A stretch of 64,000 bases of DNA from Phialocephala subalpina (GCA_900073065.1 FJOG01000006.1:521167-585166); one strand, 5' to 3'. Shown: positions 11,148 to 22,718, counted from the first letter of the stretch. Notes: generated from the sequence alone by a model not told the origin. Translations and numbers: made by a program.

Positions 11148-12669
11148 GAATTAGGTGGGTGTCAGTATCGGAAAGCGATTTTGAAGGTGCCAGGATCTTG
11201 GGGATATCATGGTTTGTGAAATAGTCTTAAAACAAAGAGGGGAAAGGATGGAGGTAGTTACCTTAACCTCTAGCTTAACCGTGAGGTGTTGTTGCAAGGA
11301 TCGAGGAGGGTCGAGGCAAGAAGGTGAAGTTTATACCCTCCCTCGCTCAGCTTCTTCGTTGGCAGGCAAGATCGAGGTTTTGAGGCGGTGAGTCTGAGTG
11401 AATGGACTCTAGTGGCTTAACTTCACTACCTCAACTTCGAAGTTGAAGTTGTTGCCTTTGAGGAAAGAAGAAGAGGGAGAGTCTGATGGGATTGGTTGAA
11501 AAGTTAGAGGCTTGTCTTCTGAAGAATATGTTGAGTAAGGGTGTAGACGTACCAAAGAGTCTCTGTCAAGAGCCCTGACCCTAAAGGTCTTAGTGCCCAA
11601 GAGTAGTTGTCTTGTGTTTTGGGATGGGGGGTTGAGAAGAAGGTGGGGGCTTTTATGGATGCTCTCCCTCTGAGCAAGAGGCTAAGCGAGGACTAGCTCC
11701 ACTCCCGTCTCCAATGAGATTGATGTCTTGATGGCAAGAATGATGTGTCTTTGGAAGGAGAATTTGAAGAGATGATGAAGATTTTTATAGACGACCTTGC
11801 CTCGTGCAACGGAAATTAGCGAGTGATAATCGAGGCTGCCTTTCATCTCAGGACCAGCAAGTGAATATGGTGTTCTCGAATGGAGGGTTTGACAAGAGGA
11901 TGGTGCCTTTTAAGATGCTCCTCCGAGCAGTGGGTCTGGTCTAAGCGAGAACTAGCCCCGAGTCTCGTCTTAAAGAGGTATAGCTACCTGATTTTGTTGT
12001 TTCTGGAAGGAGAAAGTAGGCAGGATAGAGCTCTTTATAGACACTCCCCCTTCCTTCAAGAATCTAAGCGAGGATTAGCTCAATACTTGGGTTTGCAACT
12101 TTTCGGAGATTGAACCTTTTTTATTTTATTCTTAGAAAGGTACTGCGGGCTATCTCAAGACCTCAAGACCTCTCCGTAGCAGCTAGGTAGCCCTTGAGTT
12201 CCTTATCACGTGGTCCTGAAATGACATTTGAGACCAGGAGGAACCAAGAGCGATCCTAGCCTCACTTAGAACTTTCAAGGGTTCATAGTGCCAACAATGA
12301 AAGCGAATCTAGGCGTTGGATAGTGGACTGCATTCTCAAAGCCGTCTTTACAAGTTTTCAAGAGCTTGATGTCGTCTGTTTCCTTGGGACATCCAAATTC
12401 TCTAGCTCGTGTCGCTAGCCAACCAGAGCGTAGCACCACCAAGACCCGGACCCACCAATGTATTATCTCCGATGCTCCGAGGCCCGAGGCGAGACATGCA
12501 CCATAATGCATGGGCGACATCTCCCCCTCTTCATCAATATAGGGGTGGCGAGTACAGCTCAGAATCTCTCGTGAGCTTGCTCTGCCATCGAAAGTGCCTC
12601 GAGAACTAGTGTCAGTCACCAACCCGAGTACTCCCTTGCAACAAGAAAGGTGTATGTTGTAAGCACGTC
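11148..12669. other. Intergenic 1.5 kb, largely a degenerate tandem array
   Basis: No gene is supported. Frames at 11880-12113 and 12275-12622 have no recognisable features. The centre is filled by the TATA-bearing repeat listed separately. The right end is the upstream region of NPR2. Confidence 0.5.
11640..12150 (+). repeat. Degenerate ~125-bp tandem repeat, each unit with a TATA-like box
   Basis: Four units can be aligned by eye. Each starts with a TATA-like element (TTTTATGG at 11651, TTTTTATAG at 11782, TTTTAAG near 11908, CTTTATAG at 12032). About 30 nt further comes a block of the form CTAAGCGAGGACTAGCTC (11682, diverged at 11815, 11941, 12064). In units 1, 3 and 4 a GGAAGGAGA-like block follows after about 60-70 nt (11752, 12003, and a weaker copy near 12132). 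Spacing between the AAGCGAG blocks is about 135, 125 and 123 nt. A possible outlying fifth unit starts at TTTATACCC near 11331. Similar modules recur at 37.3-37.5 kb. Confidence 0.6.
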
Positions 12670-14121
12670 ATGATTCAAGGCATCTTCTTCGCGCGCTTTT
12701 TGCCCCAGCAAGGTAAGTGTCTGTTTCTCTCTTTGTTACTCTCAAGGGATTGGTCATTTCTATGTATTGTCTTCTCTCGCAATGGACATTCAAGTCCCAA
12801 ACCCGCAACAGCATCACACGGATCCGTATCTTAGATTCCCCTCCATGAAGCACCAATTGACATCCTCCAGGCACCAAAGTTGTCCATCAAAGCCCTCCAG
12901 GCTGCATTGTCCCCGAGCCAGATGTCGATAAGCCTCGACTGTTCGACTTCGACCTTCTCTCTGAGTACATTATTCCCCGCCAAGCCTTCTGCAATCGATA
13001 TGTCACGATTTGTGACCCAGACTTCAAATACCGAATCCTAGGCCACCCAGTCTGCATCAAAGACGAGAAATACGAGCGAAATGAGTTCATGTTCAACTTC
13101 TGTATCGTCATCAACGCCGACGATGACAAGATCCCCTACGAAGCCGTGGTTCGCCGCCTCGCAAGCACGTTCACAGAAATGGAGATCCAGAACCAATTCC
13201 TCAGTCTCGAAGACTTCTCCAACTCCAACGATCGTCGTTCCATTGCTGCTCTACTTGAAATTATCAAAGAGGATCTAAACAACTACAACGAATGCATGAT
13301 TCCAGTCGGTACGTTTTTAAATGCACGTGACTTACCTCGAAAAGAAAAGCTGATCAGAACTAGACGACGCAAACACAATCAACATGAAGCTCTTCCCCAT
13401 TCACCCTCATCCACCCCCAGTGAAATCATGGCACGTCCCCATCTCCAAAATAAAATTCTCCGAAATCATCGACGACACCTGGGACCTCACCATGAAAAAA
13501 GTAATCGCCCAAATCGACGGCATTAAAGACGTCCGTCGCATCGCCCACGAAGCAGACGTCGATTTAGACTTGGCCAAGATCGCTTTACAGCACTTGTTGT
13601 ATTATGATAGTGTTATCATGTTGGATTTGTTTTTGTTTGGGAATGTGTATGCGCCGACGCCGGATTTGAATGATTTTTTGGAGGATAGAGAGGGGATGCA
13701 GGATGAGTGTGCGAATTATGTTTATATTAATGGGCCAAGGTTGAGTAATTTTTTTCTTTGTCGGTTGTTTGCTTCGTTGGGTACTTCAAGGACGGTGAAG
13801 GAGTGGTTGAAGTTGCATATCGATCAGGGATTCCCGGTTTTGAACTACATCGATGTGAGGAGGTTTATTCAGTTTGGAGTCATCAAAGGGTTGATCTACA
13901 GGGTACACAAGTATGCGGTGAGTGCGCAGTACTTGGCGGGATTGGCGAATGGGGAGAGGAGAGAGTGGAGGGAATGGAGGATGGGAGAGGGGATGGGAAG
14001 GTTTGCGGATGGATGTCATTGCTTCGATCAGATTTGTGTGGAGAGGAATATTGGGGATGCAAAGATCATGGATCAGTTGAGGAAGTTCCCCAAGGGAGAT
14101 GTGGATATCATCTATCGGTAA
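12670..14121 (+). CDS. NPR2: Nitrogen permease regulator 2 (GATOR1/SEACIT subunit)
   Basis: Exons 12670-12712, 12871-13308 and 13364-14121 give 412 aa with exact phase. The N-terminus reads MIQGIFFARFLPQQG across the first splice, then KVVHQSPPGCI, IGHPVCI-like text (ILGHPVCIKDEKYERN), FNFCIVINADDD and, across the second splice, CMIPVDDANTINMKLFP. These are the signature segments of Npr2/NPRL2, and the length matches the family. Npr2 acts with Npr3 and Iml1 at the vacuole as a GTPase-activating complex for the Gtr/Rag GTPases and so restrains TORC1 when amino acids are scarce. The first exon is only 43 nt and is followed by a 158-nt intron, so it would be easy to miss. The gene looks intact. 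Confidence 0.92.
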
Positions 14122-14389
14122 TGCGGAGGTACATGATGACTTGGATTGGGGATGAAGCTGTTTTGTTTGACACCCGGAGTTTGGTGTTTGAATGAATAGG
14201 AAGTCTCACATGCAATGAAAGACTAGGACTGAGTTTTGAGTATTTTAGAGCAACGTGCACTTCGTCATCTTATCTTTACTTCTAACTACTGGGTTTACAT
14301 GCTCTTGGTACATGTCATAACGTCGTGATCCTCATAATTAAACAGTGAGGGAACAGGTATATCCCCCACAACATACCAAAAATCAGTCA

Positions 14390-17300
14390 TCAAGCTTTTC
14401 CAAAATGCCGTATCGCTGTCGCATCACCCCGCTCAATATCTTGACTGACTCTCATCCTGAATCCCGTAGCTTTTTCTCTCTCTTGTTCCCTTTCCCTCTC
14501 TTCGCGTGTCCGGGCTGTACCTGGCCGCCGACTGCTCAGACTCAACCTTTCTCGGATCCAGTCAGTCTCCACGCTTTTCGAAAGACTCGACGTCGGTTCA
14601 ATTCTCAAGACGTCGAGGCTGCCCAGTTGCGGAGGGTCAGCTTCTCTGCCAAACCTCTTCTTCAATGCACTCATGGCTCTCCACTTTCTAAACTGCCTCC
14701 ATGCTTCAACAATATCGTCTAACCTCAGTGCAACGGCAATAAGAGGAATACTGACAGCGAAGCCGATGCCAAATAGGTATTTACTGACATATCCCAGTGG
14801 CAAACTTGGACCTTGATCCCCTCTTGGAAATTCTCTGATGTTGATAGCGAAGAAGGCTGCGATGAAACTCAATGGCAGGAAAACGATCGTCACGATGGTG
14901 AAAACCATGATGGTCTGGCTTTGCCTTGCACCTACTTCAGCCTGATCTCTTGCAAAACGGGCTTCGAAGACGTTCGCATGTTTTTGCTTGAGGTCCAGCA
15001 TGTCCGTGACTGACTTGTAGATTCGCTCTGCTTGTCGGTCCATGCGCTCGATGTCCTTGATGTGTATGTCAATCGTTTTGAGCCGATCTCTGAATCGCTT
15101 CTTAATAGACTGTTGTGATTTTTGCTCATCTGAATAGATATCTAGAATAGCTTCCTGTAGACTCCTCAGAACATGTCCTTGATCTTCAAAGACCTTGACA
15201 ATCATGTTTAATTCGTCGCGAATATCTTTCGTTTCGGCGAGCAGATTAGTCTCCTGGCCGATGTCCAGAAGTCTATCGACGAAGAAAGGACGGCCCGTGA
15301 GTTCCTGAGCATGGTATTGCTCCTCGGCTTGCTCGCGATTGATATCTGTTGCAGCCGTATTGTGTTGCAGTAATTTGGAGGACCGATGCCATCGGCGATT
15401 TTGAAGCAACCATTGTGAGGCTTGCGCAGAAGCAACATCAAACTCTTTGAAGAGTACCGTCTCCCGATCTGTTGCGTTGCCAATGCTGGACTCAAACATA
15501 TCAAGGAATTGATAATCTTCATCGCCCATATGATGCCTGTCAAATACACCAGTGCAGCGATTTGTGATGACCATAGCTAGGTCGTAAACAGAGTTTACTG
15601 GCTCACGAGCTTTACTGTTGATGTCCTCTATGATCCCATCAAGGACATTGAGAGGATCGTTTTTTGGTTGCTGCCATCGCTGTGGAAACGCGGTGACTAT
15701 GAGGTCTTTACCCAACACATACATCCAAAGTTGATCAACCATGACAATCTTTGGGTCGACTTCGAAATCTTCCTCAGCGTTCGCTCTGAGTTGATACCGA
15801 TAAACAACTTGATCTTGGTCTCGGTTTGATGTATCTATGTTGTGATAGAAAGACTGGTCAAGAGTTCGCCGGACGTGTAGGGAGACGGTCGAGGTGTTGA
15901 GATGCGCTCGAATGAGCATTTCGTCGTATGTCTCGGCTTTGCCAAGGCGACAAAGGGGCGACCTCATGGTCTCTGCTCGCCTGATAGCATTTTGCATTTC
16001 TTGTCGACGTCGAGTGGTTTCGAAATGAAGATAAGGCATGAATGCGAACACGTTGCCCGATGGCTGAGATGATTCCTTCTTTGCTGCTGAGCTTGGTCGA
16101 GGACTATCTAGTCCGTTGGACCTTCGCATCGATTCGAATCTTGGTGTATCATTCCCTTTAGGCGACTTATTTCCCTTGACATATGCCTTCTCCTTCTTGT
16201 GCCTTTCGCTTTTCTCGGCCTTATTCTCTTTCCCACTATGGTTCGGGGATGACTTGGACCAGTCATAGCTATCTTGGCGTGACGGATTGCGATTCGGCGT
16301 TTTAGGAGCTGCATTCGAACTAGTGATGACAATTTGAGGAGGGCCTTGTTCGGTCGAGCTATCTCCAGATTCGTCAACAGTTTTTGGAACGCGTGGAGTT
16401 CGTGTCGTGCTTTGACACAGTGGACGCATAAAATGGGAATGACTTTGTTGTCCTCGATGTTGATGACTGAACGACCGCTCCAACGCTTTGAAACCCTCCA
16501 CATCACCAGCACCCTCTTCGATGAAAAGCTTGCAAAGCAGAACTTCAATCCATGCCATGTTGTTAGCTGGCAAGTGAATCCATCTGAACTCCGAAGCCTT
16601 ATCATTTGGGAGAACCGTGAGTTTTGCTTTTCTCGTGTTTACTGGATCGTGAGCATACAACAATTCTAGGTTATGTCAGCTACAGCTAACAAAAAGGAAA
16701 CGGGTAGAGCTCACCAAAGACTGAGTATTTCTTAACACGGTTCCTATTCCGAAAATTGCCGAAATCAACAATAGTTGCATTGAAGCCATTGCATGCTCCA
16801 AGCGCATCTTCCGATATCGAGTGAAAATTGACAGGAGCGAGCAGATTGACAATCTCCTTGTGTTTATTCTGGGCTGCCTTCAAGAATGGTGTGATGCCCG
16901 TGGCGTCTCGCACTGCCCTTTTGGTTTCTGGACGTTCTAGGAGGCATTTCACAACCTCTAGATGGCCATTCTGGGCAGCATAATGAAGAGCTGTCATGCC
17001 ATTCAGCAATTTGGCATTGGGGTCTGAACCAGCATTAAGTAGCATTCGGACAATCTTTTCGAACCCCAATTCGCAAGCATTGTGAAGCGGAGTCCATGAG
17101 CCGTCGCTCTTGGCCATCACATCCGCATTATGCCTGAGCAGCAGTTCAACAATGTCTTCCCGGTCGTGTGCTGCTGCCAGATGTAGTGGTGTCTTTCCCC
17201 GCAATTCGACTGCATGTACACTGGCCCGCGGGCCTCTTGGTCTCGTGAGGAGCATCTCTGCGAGACCCTTCTTCCCCGTCGCGCAGGCCCAGTGCAATGG

Positions 17301-17969
17301 TGTCTATTCCACAAGAATGTTAGCAAACAGCCACTCAAAGATTTAAGGGATATTTCCGTGCCCATAGAGACGTACCCGAGCGAGATTATCTCGGCCATCC
17401 TCTCCATCGATTGTGATATTCTGTGCCAATAGAAGCTCCGCGACCGAGTCTCCCCAATTGCATTGTTTATCAGCCCCAAGATTGTGCAAGATATTCCTTC
17501 CTCGGTCGTCCTTTGCATTTATGTTGGCGCCCTTCTTGATCAACAACTCCAAGATGTTCCAGTGATTCTTCCATGCAGCTGTCATCAGCAAAGTCCTGCC
17601 CTTCTTGTCTGCCGTCTCTGGATTTGCGCCATGCTTGAGCAGCAGATGCACGATGCCGATATTGTTCCTCTCAACGGCCTTCAGCAATGGTGGCGCCCTA
17701 TTCCCAGCAGCTCCGTCAGGGCTTGCGCCATTCTCGAGCAGAAACTCTGTAGCTGCAAGCTTGCCCCTCTCTGAACTTCGTATCAATCCCTTCTGCAGGA
17801 AGCTCTCGTCCAATTGTTTCCTAGCTCTCGCAGTCTCGAGGATCTGCCGAAGTTTCTCGACGTCGTCTTCTTGGGCTGCACGAAGCAGGTGAGGTTCGAG
17901 TCGCTCGGCTTGATCGCTGCCCTTCGAGTTGGCACTCAGTCGTCGTGGTCGTTCTCCAGTCTCGGCCAT
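14390..17969 (-). CDS. Ankyrin-repeat protein with a C-terminal CorA-like membrane domain
   Basis: Exons complement(17376-17969), complement(16715-17303) and complement(14390-16665) give 1152 aa; splices read DNLAR|TPLHWACATGKKG and YSVF|ELLYAHDPV. Residues about 25-370 hold ankyrin repeats, recognisable as GRTLLMTAAWKNHWNI, GKTPLHLAAAHDREDIVEL and GMTALHYAAQNGHLEVV. A Ser/Lys-rich linker follows. The CorA-like part contains VDQLWMYVLGKDLIVTAFPQ, a long helical stalk (DELNMIVKVFEDQGHVLRSL), and two membrane segments about residues 980-1000 and 1024-1041, close to the C-terminus as in CorA. The loop between them reads FAINIREFP, without the canonical Gly-Met-Asn of Mg2+-transporting CorA proteins. 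Ion transport is therefore uncertain; such fungal proteins are often listed simply as CorA-like. The tail is rich in Arg/Glu. Confidence 0.88.
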
Positions 17970-18576
17970 CGTCTAGGGACATCCCTCTCTTGTAACCTTA
18001 CATCCCAGTGCTATTGTTCTAGGGTCTTGGGAGTTGTAGCATTTGTTTCTGGCACATGCCTCGACTCACGCGACACTCGATATGCAGAAACTGAAGCTTT
18101 AAAAATACAAACAAAGGGAGAAAATTATTCTGCTGAGTGGCGGTCGCGCAATCTTTCGTGAATGCGGCTGAGTGCAGCCACAGTGAGGAAAGCACTGTGG
18201 CGGGGAGAACCAGGGTTCTGGCACGCTAATTTGAGCGTAGCCCGACGTCGAGAGAACGTGTTTTCAGAGCACTTTCCTGTTGTCCCCAGCTTCCGGGGAC
18301 ATTTAGACCGTGAAGCTGCCGAGTTGCATTTCACATCATGCAAGTGCATACACCTCAGAGGGGTCAGCATTTGCATTATCAGAGAACGCAACCTCTACAT
18401 CAAGTATGTTTGTTGAATGTCCCCTCGATCTAAGGACTTTTCCATCCACAGCTATCCATGGAAGAATGGCAATGTGTCCCCTCCATGCCATGAAACGCAG
18501 CGCAATGCCTTTTGAATGTCCTTGCGATCTTGGGACTTTATTATGTACAGTGCTGTCCAAGCATATCACCTGCCCT
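17970..18576. other. Intergenic: upstream of the ankyrin-CorA gene
   Basis: Small open frames on both strands show no family features. The left part is the probable promoter of the ankyrin-CorA gene; the right part is the 3' flank of the next minus-strand gene. Nothing else is seen. Confidence 0.4.
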
Positions 18577-19279
18577 TCATCCTTCCTGATCGAAATCGTC
18601 AATGTCGCGGGCTCGAATTCGGTATGCAGGTGGCTCTGCTATCATGTTAGTGCTATATCAATATCTCGTATGGAGCAGGAAACTTACCTTTGATCTTGAG
18701 CTTTGACATAGCACCCTCGAGTTCCTTCAGTCCTCCATCCACAGCCTGATCCTCGGTGATATTGGTGCTTGCATCAACGTAGCAGACCATTGGAAGTACT
18801 CCGGGCTTGCGAACGACCCGAGTGCTTCCGTTGTTGTGCTTCTGAAGATAGAGGATCTCGTTTTGAGGCTGCTTGTGGTGAGAGGGCTGGCCGGTGGTAG
18901 TAGAATGTCCGTCGAGAGAAGTGTCATTGCCAACATCAACAGTCTTGATTGCTGGACGTACTTCAAGAACCTCCCCTACACCAGCATCGATGCCGGCGGA
19001 ACCACCAGCATTTGCGATGTGTCTGGATCTGATTCAGTCCACGAACATTCATTGCGAGGTGGAGGTGAATGGAAATACATACGAATATCTATCGGAATTC
19101 AAATATGTATCTCTCACTAAGTCTCCGGGGGCGATTTCAGAGTCCTCACTGTTTGGGACATCGCTGGGCGGACCGCGGGCTCCACTCGTTCCGAAAAAGG
19201 GGTACCGCTGGCCCCAAGTTCTCGGGCGGTGGGTGGAGCGGCTAACGTGGTAGCCATCTGGTGCATTGATGCGCTGCAT
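18577..19279 (-). CDS. Unrecognised protein (199 aa), three exons
   Basis: Exons complement(19083-19279), complement(18688-19028) and complement(18577-18638) join in phase across introns of 54 and 49 nt with standard donors (GTATGT, GTAAGT). The product starts MQRINAPDGYHVSRSTHRP and contains a Gly/Ser-rich segment, a His/Gln-rich stretch (HSTTTGQPSHHKQPQNE), then LYLQKHNNGSTRVVRKPGVL and an acidic end (RARDIDDFDQEG). No signal peptide or membrane helix is evident from this start. The frame is open further upstream to 19441, so an earlier start is possible. I do not recognise the family. Three consistent splice junctions make it a likely real gene. Confidence 0.6.
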
Positions 19280-19450
19280 GATGTCGGTCAAGATGTGGGT
19301 GATGCAGCGGGAGCTCAGAAGACAGAAACAGAACAACCACCGACGCTGTGTAGTTGTTTGTTGAAGGAGAAAGAAAGGAGGGGACTCCGGACATAAGCTT
19401 CTCGGATCCGAGGCTAATACCGACACTAGTGGCACTGTCATGTGAGTTTA

Positions 19451-19544
19451 GCGAAGTGGGAAAAGGGGCGAAGGTGAAAAAGGAGGCGAAGGTTAAGAAG
19501 CAGGCGAAGATGAAAAGGGAGGTGAAGGTGAAAAGGGAGGCGAG
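19451..19544 (+). repeat. 18-bp purine-rich tandem repeat, about five units
   Basis: Units start at 19451 (17 nt, diverged), 19468, 19486, 19504 and 19522, with a partial at 19540; the unit form is GCGAAGGTGAAAAAGGAG. The plus frame stays open through it as a Lys-rich hexapeptide repeat of the AKVKKE type within an 87-codon frame (19354-19617) that has no other support. Confidence 0.75.
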
Positions 19545-19789
19545 ATCAGCTTTCCAGCCGAGCGGGATACTTCTAATTGGCGCTTTCAATCCCCTAGCCT
19601 TGCTGGAACTTTGCTAAAGGCGGGCCTGGGCTATGATACTGCATTTGGCTTACCATCGTCCTATATGGGACAACGTGGTCTAAGAAAGACCTGGCATGGC
19701 TAGGAGAGTGAAGTTGCTGCTTCTGACATTGTTCACATCAAGCCGGAAATGCTAGACTGAGGTTTTTCACGGAGTGGAAGCTAGGATGC

Positions 19790-20033
19790 AGAAGACAGAC
19801 AATGCTGCTACGGGATTGTTAGTCTTGACAAACGGCAGAGCTCTATCTTTCAAGTGATGGATAGATATTGGGAAAGAACGGAGAATCTTGTAGTGAGAAT
19901 CTGGGTCTTGAGCAAACACGCAAAAGCGACGTAGAAGGGCAGGAGCCGACTCGGCAAAGAACTGAGAATATGGCTGTAGAAACGTTTGTCTTGACAAAGG
20001 AGAGCAATCGGTGTCTCTCAAGTGATGAAATGG
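19790..20033. repeat. Degenerate direct duplication, period about 167 bp
   Basis: The text GTCTTGACAAA...TCAAGTGATG with its surroundings occurs twice (19822-19859 and 19988-20029 approximately). On the minus strand the copies translate to similar peptides, RLLSFVKTNVSTAIFSVLCR and RALPFVKTNNPVAALSVFCI, in different frames. They look like relics of a duplicated sequence, not a current gene. Confidence 0.5.
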
Positions 20034-20441
20034 CCTCAAACACGGCATGTCTGAAAGTCCAGCAATACGAGGGCCATGTACAATCACACTTGAAGATCAC
20101 TCGCTCGGGATGACGTCAATCGCATCATAAAGGGTTCAAGTTGGCAACCTTTCGTCACACCGTCTCAAGTGGAACACTTCAATGTTCAACGAAGTAAGGT
20201 ACACTAGTGACGAGGATATCTCTAGTCGTCTTGAAAGAAGTCAGCTGATCACATCATATTTTCAAAGCAGGGGCAATCAACATCCTTTCAATTCAGCTAT
20301 AATGATTTAGTGGAAGATCAGACACCTTTCAAAACGCCACTAAAGCTACAACATCAAAACTATCATTAGTAACAGCAAACATTACACCGTGTCCCCAGCA
20401 CCTCATTTCTCATGGACCTCAAGCAAAGTGCGTATTGCGCA

Positions 20442-21125
20442 TTAGTAATAGTGACCTCCTTTGCCCCCATTGCCTCCTTTGCCTCTTTGTCCATCATGAT
20501 CATCGCCTCCATGTCCGCCTCCATGTCCAGAGTACTCCTTGCCATCTTTGTCCTCGTCATCTCCTCGTCTCCAATGCTTGCGACCCTTACCAGGCAAGCC
20601 CCAAACACCCCACCCTGCACCATGTTCTCCTTTTTCTCCATGATTTCCATGTCCACCCCAGCCTCCAAACCACTTCTCCTTTGTATCAATGGAGTTTTCT
20701 CCCTCAGTCGCAAGAGCTGGGGAGTCCGTGGCATCAACATCATCATCTCTTTTGTAGTGCTTTCCTTCTTTTCCTCCATTTCCACCTTTCCCGCCGTATC
20801 CTCCTCCGACGTAGCCGCCACTACCATACTTTGAACCGTTTCCTTTGTTCTTGTCGTCGTCATCGCAATCATCGTCATCTTTGTCTTTGTTGTCGTCTCT
20901 TCGCTTGGTCTCTGCATTTTGTGCTTCGTTGAGGATGTGAGCTTCGATAGGAAGAGCTACTGAGAGAGTATCTCGAGGGACGATATCCCTGCTGAGAACC
21001 TGAAGTAGTTATTAAATGTGTAGATCGGGGTATGGAAGGTGAAGACTTACTGGCAATGGTGCAGCCAAGCTGAAAGGGGCCAACCCAGCAACTGCAAGGC
21101 AGAGAAGGAGATTTTTGACGAGCAT
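20442..21125 (-). CDS. Secreted Gly/His/Asp-rich protein with internal dibasic (Kex2-like) sites
   Basis: Exons complement(21051-21125) and complement(20442-20999), intron 51 nt, give 210 aa. Residues 1-21 form a clear signal peptide (MLVKNLLLCLAVAGLAPFSL then AAPLP). The mature part has dibasic sites at KRR 57-59, KR 108-109 and RR 169-170. Each is followed by an Asp-rich start (DDNKDKDDDD, DDDVDATD, GDDEDKDG) and then a Gly-rich stretch, and the three segments end alike in GKHY, RKHW and GGHYY. The layout is that of a Kex2-processed repeat precursor, with poorly conserved units of about 40-60 residues. The function of the peptides is unknown; wall-binding, metal-binding (His/Asp) or signalling peptides are all possible. 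No modifying enzyme such as a UstY-like (DUF3328) oxidase was recognised nearby. The in-frame ATG at 21224 would spoil the signal peptide. Confidence 0.72.
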
Positions 21126-22718
21126 CTTGAAAATTGATTGAGATGGATGAAGTGTAGAGTCGGTCTTGTCGTCGAGATTCTGAAGCTTAACGGCTGAAGC
21201 TGGTGAAGAAGATGAAGTGATCATGGGAGAAAGGCGTCCACTTTATAGAAATCCTCAATGTTCTGGACCTCTTTCCCTCCAGTGAAGACTTTCACCCAGT
21301 ACGTAAATGATCCAGTTGAGTCCATGACTATAATGGTAATGCGGGAATGCGAGAGTTTGTCAGCTCCAACGATCAGACTTGAGTTTGAGAAGAATATGAT
21401 CGCGAAAGCTTCATGGACGAAATGGGATGCTGCCAACACATGTTCACGTAGGCCAAGATCAGCATCGCAGTCGAATGTTGGTCGTCAGCCTAACTTCTCT
21501 ATCCTGCAAAAGTACTCGGAAGATCTAGACTTCCTCACAACGCCGCCTCGTTGAATGGGCTGTTTCGAGAAATCGAGTTTTCGAGTGCAGCTTGAGCGGT
21601 GACCAAGTCGATTAAGCTTGGATTTTCGTTCGAGTTTATTCGTGGTCGGCGAATGCCGAGCTCTCCGGAACCTGAATTTGGTGCAAAATAAGACTCGTCG
21701 AAAGAAACAAGCATTTCGCAAGGAGGTGTTGGACAATGTAAAATGTTGAATGCCAAGCTTTGAGTCTGAAAGCTTCACTTGAAACGCTGGTTCGTCGATG
21801 TCGCAACGACACCCCTCGTCCAGTGCCTTGTTATTGACTTTGAGTATTTCACCTTATGAAGATTGAAGGATCAGAAGTGAAATCTGATCCTTGAGTCGAT
21901 CACCTGGAAATACCATGATACTCTTAACGCAATGGATTTAGCAGTTTTCCAGATGACAGCGAGCATTTGAGATGAATTGTGGAATCAAGCTTCTTCCATC
22001 AAATAAACATAAGAATGAGAAACAATCGCTCAAATGAAATCAAACGACGGTCAAAACCCACCATTCGTCTGTTCGACTGTCGTTGTTATCAAAGCCAGCT
22101 TGGAGACCAAGTCTATGGAAGATCCGAAGGCCAAGACCCAATTGATTGTCCACCACCACCAAAATAATTGTCCACGTCCGAAGAAGCCGGGTCTTACTTT
22201 CGTACTTCGCCCCACCACAAGACGAAGTCAAAAAAATTCCAGCTCATTCGTTCTGGAAGTGCTCGCGTAAAGATGATATAAGGTTAAAGTGTTCGGGATG
22301 AGCTCATGGATGCGATCGAGATGGAGGGGTCGCTAGTGCGGGGTAGCTGCAGTACGAGCGCCCAACCCGAAGCGTTCCTCGTTCTTGGGTCGAGGTCAAA
22401 TTAAGGCTTTCCAATCGGATTGCTTTGCGTTCTTGCGAATTGCCAAGATTCAAATTTCTTAACTAGAATTGAGGATTTTCCAGCTCAGTTTTAGGCTTCG
22501 AGAATCGAGTGCTCATGACAGAAAGTCCCAGGTGGAGTTGGGAGTGCATGTGCAAGATGAAAATTGACAAGAATGCGAACATCGCCAAGAGGGAGCTTCG
22601 TACAGTACAAAGTTTAAGAAATTAAGTATTCGATGCTGGTTTCCTTCAATCTCCTTTGCCATACCTCTACAAGGATGCAGACATTAATCCTTGTGAATGT
22701 CGAATTTCTGTCTCACCA
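21126..22718. other. Intergenic 1.6 kb
   Basis: It contains the upstream region of the secreted Gly-rich protein gene at its left end. Open frames (21258-21554, 21485-21778, 22034-22270) show no recognisable features. Base composition is fairly AT-rich and no repeat was noticed. Confidence 0.4.

Larger units (their letters stand above)
19280..20441. other. Intergenic with two repeat features
   Basis: No gene is supported. It holds an 18-bp purine-rich tandem repeat (19451-19544) and two degenerate copies of a ~167-bp block (about 19790-19866 and 19957-20033); both are listed separately. Confidence 0.45.

Noticed and set aside
12275..12622. 115-codon minus-strand frame upstream of NPR2
   Set aside because: No recognisable domain, low-complexity coding character and no splice-compatible extension; likely chance.
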